Source: Sporopachydermia quercuum (taxonomy: Eukaryota > Ascomycota > Sporopachydermiomycetes > Sporopachydermiales > Sporopachydermiaceae). Taken from it: a stretch of DNA of 64,000 bases. Both the position numbers and the translations under genes were made by a program. Each line of letters opens with the position of its first letter. The first letter of the stretch is position 1. Of this stretch, positions 61,761 to 64,000 are shown in pieces. The DNA lies in the NCBI GenBank assembly GCA_001599295.1, contig BCGN01000003.1, positions 1,217,148 through 1,281,147 on the forward strand, in the 5' to 3' direction. The notes beneath the pieces were generated by a model that did not search any database, was not told the origin of the DNA, and worked only from the letters and a program-made list of their open reading frames with translations.

Positions 61761-64000
61761 ATGGGCGATAAAGATGAAACCAAATCAACAGCTGACCCGG
61801 ATGTTAAGAAAACGCCAATTCCACTAAAAGGTAGTTTAAAGCCTACAAATGAGCTGGATGTTGTCTTCCAAGACATTGAATTATTTCTCGATCAACTGAA
61901 GAACGAGAACATTTCAAAGCTAGAATCCATAGTGTATTCGATCACAAACGAACATGGTGACTACAACAATAAGGGCTGGTCATCAAAGCACTACCGGAGA
62001 AACAAATTAATCCGAGTATGCATATATTTTCTTGAAAAGGTTGAAGAACTTTCAATCAAACGTAAAGAAGAATTGAAACGACAATATGAAAAAAATAAGG
62101 AATCACCTGTACAAGTGAAAGGCAAAGGAAGTAAAGCTAAGGCAACAAACAGTAATTTTCCTCCGCCGGATTTAATTCCAATCTCATTATATGATTTAAA
62201 ACTTGTCCAAAGGCTTATGAATTTTGTCGTGATCCAAGGCTTCAGTTATGGTTTACCTTCTGGTGTTGGATTACCCATTAGTAGGAGAATATCCGCTAAT
62301 GATCTAAATGACAAGGTATGGTTTATAGAAGCAATACCAAATATCAATCAAGATGCTGAAACAGAGAATAGGATACAACCAATAAGTAAAACAAGAATTA
62401 ATCCTACAGAAAGGCTTGATTTATTATCTACATTGTGTGATTCATTTCTAACTATTATCAACAAACCTTCTGATCTCTCGATATTCATATCAAACGGCCC
62501 TTGTATCAGTGATGTAATAACTGCGACAGCCGAATTGGCTTCAAATACTGTTTATAGTAGCACTGTCAACGAAAATTTCAACGAGAAATTCGATTCTTTA
62601 TTAGAACATATTGAAGACACCTATCAACTATACGCAGTCTTCACGTCTCTACTAGCGACACCGAAGAAAGTACCATTATACTTCACATTATACATTTCAT
62701 ATAAACTAAGTCTTGTTCCTTATCTACGTACTACTAATGGAGTTGAATCTCTCCTGGAATTTGTGCTTGGCCTTCGTGATGAATCTGATATTGATATCGA
62801 CAAACTGAATAGNGCATTGAAGATTATCACCAGTGTTCCTAAGACGTTAACAGGAAAGCAGTATTTCACTGAAATTTTAAGACAATTATTCGAAATCCTT
62901 GGTTCAGGGAATAATATTCTGAATAGGCCGACAATGGTGTCATCAGCTGCATTTATTGTTTGCTCAATTTACGATAATAAGCCTGGTATCATCAAAGATC
63001 TATTCATGCCTTATGTACTCAGTTCACTGGATCCATCGTATGTTCTAAGGAATGTTCAAACTACAAAAACTACTCATACTGGATCAGTTATCCTTTCTGA
63101 TAACACTATCAACAAAGGAATGAATGCAATCCTTACGTTATTGAAAAGAGCAAGCATAGAATTCACAGCTACTCTGCTTGACAATTCATTATGCATGATA
63201 TTATGGGGTATGCTCTGTTTTTGCAAGAAAAGTAAGAAACCAAGATATGATGTTATATTTGATCTATTGGTTTCATACTTTACAATTACCAACAATAATA
63301 ACAGCCAATTAAATGAAATCATCACCAGGCTTACATTCAGTGGTATCCATCCTTGGTATTATACCACTAGTGCTGCTGGCGACGTTGAAATTCGATACGG
63401 TGAACCTGAAGATCATATAGTTCAGAACCAAACCATTGGTAGTAGAGAGGATGCGTTTAAGCCTGTAGTTAATGAAATAACAGCTAGAATTGAGATATTT
63501 TCAAACCTAATACAAAAACTTGATAAAGAGATTGCTAGTTCAGTGTTTGCAGATGTATTGAACAAATGGATTATTCAGTCCAAGTTTTTATCCAATGACG
63601 AGGAACCTAACGTTATCCATAAGACAGTAGAGAAGTTAGAAACAGCTATTGAAGATACCACTATTACCAAGGCTTATAGAACGGAAAATGAAGTACTCAC
63701 AAGAGATTCTGTTGATGAATCCACTGGAATTGTTGATCTTAAGCTCAAATCTGAGAAACCAACAAAACCTATTATTTCACCAATATCAGCTATCAAGTCG
63801 AACGAGAGTTCAACTGAAGAGGACAGCAATGACGTTTTTACTCATTTCATCCAATTGAAACTGCTATATACTTTACTAGAGGACAATAAAGACAGAATAG
63901 CCAAATCTCCAACAGAAATCTTGAACATTATCGGTTTGATGCTTACACGGTATAAATCAGATATTAATACATTCTTACAGAAAAAGAAACAAGAATTGTT
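61761..64000 (+). CDS. RTP1/TANGO6-like HEAT-repeat protein (3' cut by window edge)
   Basis: The frame opens with ATG at 61761 and runs without a stop to the last base, giving 746 codons so far. After a polar start comes a helical region (VFQDIELFLDQLKNENI), a Lys-rich linker, then LVQRLMNFVVIQGFSYGLPSGVGLP and many alpha-helical HEAT-like repeats. SSVFADVLNKWIIQSKFL and FIQLKLLYTLLEDN, followed by KSPTEILNIIGLML, recall the Rtp1/TANGO6 family. Rtp1 helps import RNA polymerase II into the nucleus. The family call is moderate; the gene itself is firm. One N occurs at 62813. Confidence 0.6.
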   Translation, partial: MGDKDETKSTADPDVKKTPIPLKGSLKPTNELDVVFQDIELFLDQLKNENISKLESIVYSITNEHGDYNNKGWSSKHYRRNKLIRVCIYFLEKVEELSIKRKEELKRQYEKNKESPVQVKGKGSKAKATNSNFPPPDLIPISLYDLKLVQRLMNFVVIQGFSYGLPSGVGLPISRRISANDLNDKVWFIEAIPNINQDAETENRIQPISKTRINPTERLDLLSTLCDSFLTIINKPSDLSIFISNGPCISDVITATAELASNTVYSSTVNENFNEKFDSLLEHIEDTYQLYAVFTSLLATPKKVPLYFTLYISYKLSLVPYLRTTNGVESLLEFVLGLRDESDIDIDKLNXALKIITSVPKTLTGKQYFTEILRQLFEILGSGNNILNRPTMVSSAAFIVCSIYDNKPGIIKDLFMPYVLSSLDPSYVLRNVQTTKTTHTGSVILSDNTINKGMNAILTLLKRASIEFTATLLDNSLCMILWGMLCFCKKSKKPRYDVIFDLLVSYFTITNNNNSQLNEIITRLTFSGIHPWYYTTSAAGDVEIRYGEPEDHIVQNQTIGSREDAFKPVVNEITARIEIFSNLIQKLDKEIASSVFADVLNKWIIQSKFLSNDEEPNVIHKTVEKLETAIEDTTITKAYRTENEVLTRDSVDESTGIVDLKLKSEKPTKPIISPISAIKSNESSTEEDSNDVFTHFIQLKLLYTLLEDNKDRIAKSPTEILNIIGLMLTRYKSDINTFLQKKKQEL

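Overview
The window is a stretch of nuclear DNA from a budding yeast (Saccharomycotina). It has about 21 protein genes in 64 kb, AT-rich spacers, and short introns with yeast signals: GTATGT or GTAAGT at the 5' end, and TACTAAC or a close variant just before the 3' AG. CTG codons fall on invariant leucines (for example three CTGs in the RhoGAP core of the BEM3 gene), so this is not a CTG-to-serine yeast. I cannot name the genus. I saw no tRNA, rRNA, transposon, LTR element or viral remnant.

Layout, left to right: the C-terminal half of a PDR/CDR-type ABC drug pump (cut by the left edge); a Pab1/Pes4-like RNA-binding protein lacking the first RRM; linker histone H1 with two introns; TBF1, the TTAGGG-binding Myb factor; a metallothionein; MON2 with two 5' introns; a mitochondrial protein, perhaps Pet20-like; the mitochondrial DEAD-box helicase MSS116; a PNUTS/Ref2-like PP1 regulator with a 5' intron; a Slk19/TACC-like coiled-coil protein; BEM3 with a late intron inside its RhoGAP domain; LIP5; IDI1; BFR1; a GST with two in-frame starts; elongation factor 2 with a four-base first exon; PEX4; NCE102 with one intron; a 3.2 kb gene-poor spacer with strong RNA-like hairpins; NCA2; a PLP aminotransferase; YAR1; and an open-ended RTP1/TANGO6-like gene cut by the right edge.

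The genes are ordinary housekeeping loci with no operon logic. Loose themes are mitochondria (MSS116, LIP5, NCA2, the Pet20-like protein, perhaps the GST), translation and ribosome assembly (EF2, YAR1, BFR1, the PABP-like protein), membrane and trafficking (MON2, NCE102, the PDR pump, BEM3), and chromatin or nuclear functions (H1, TBF1, the Ref2-like protein, the RTP1-like protein).

The least explained parts are the hairpin-rich spacer at 54.0-54.9 kb, a TATA-bearing promoter-like block without an ORF at 25.7-26.1 kb, and a possible spliced small gene at 5.7-6.3 kb. Single N bases are about seven times denser between 2.6 and 26.4 kb than to the right, which could reflect a change in heterozygosity.
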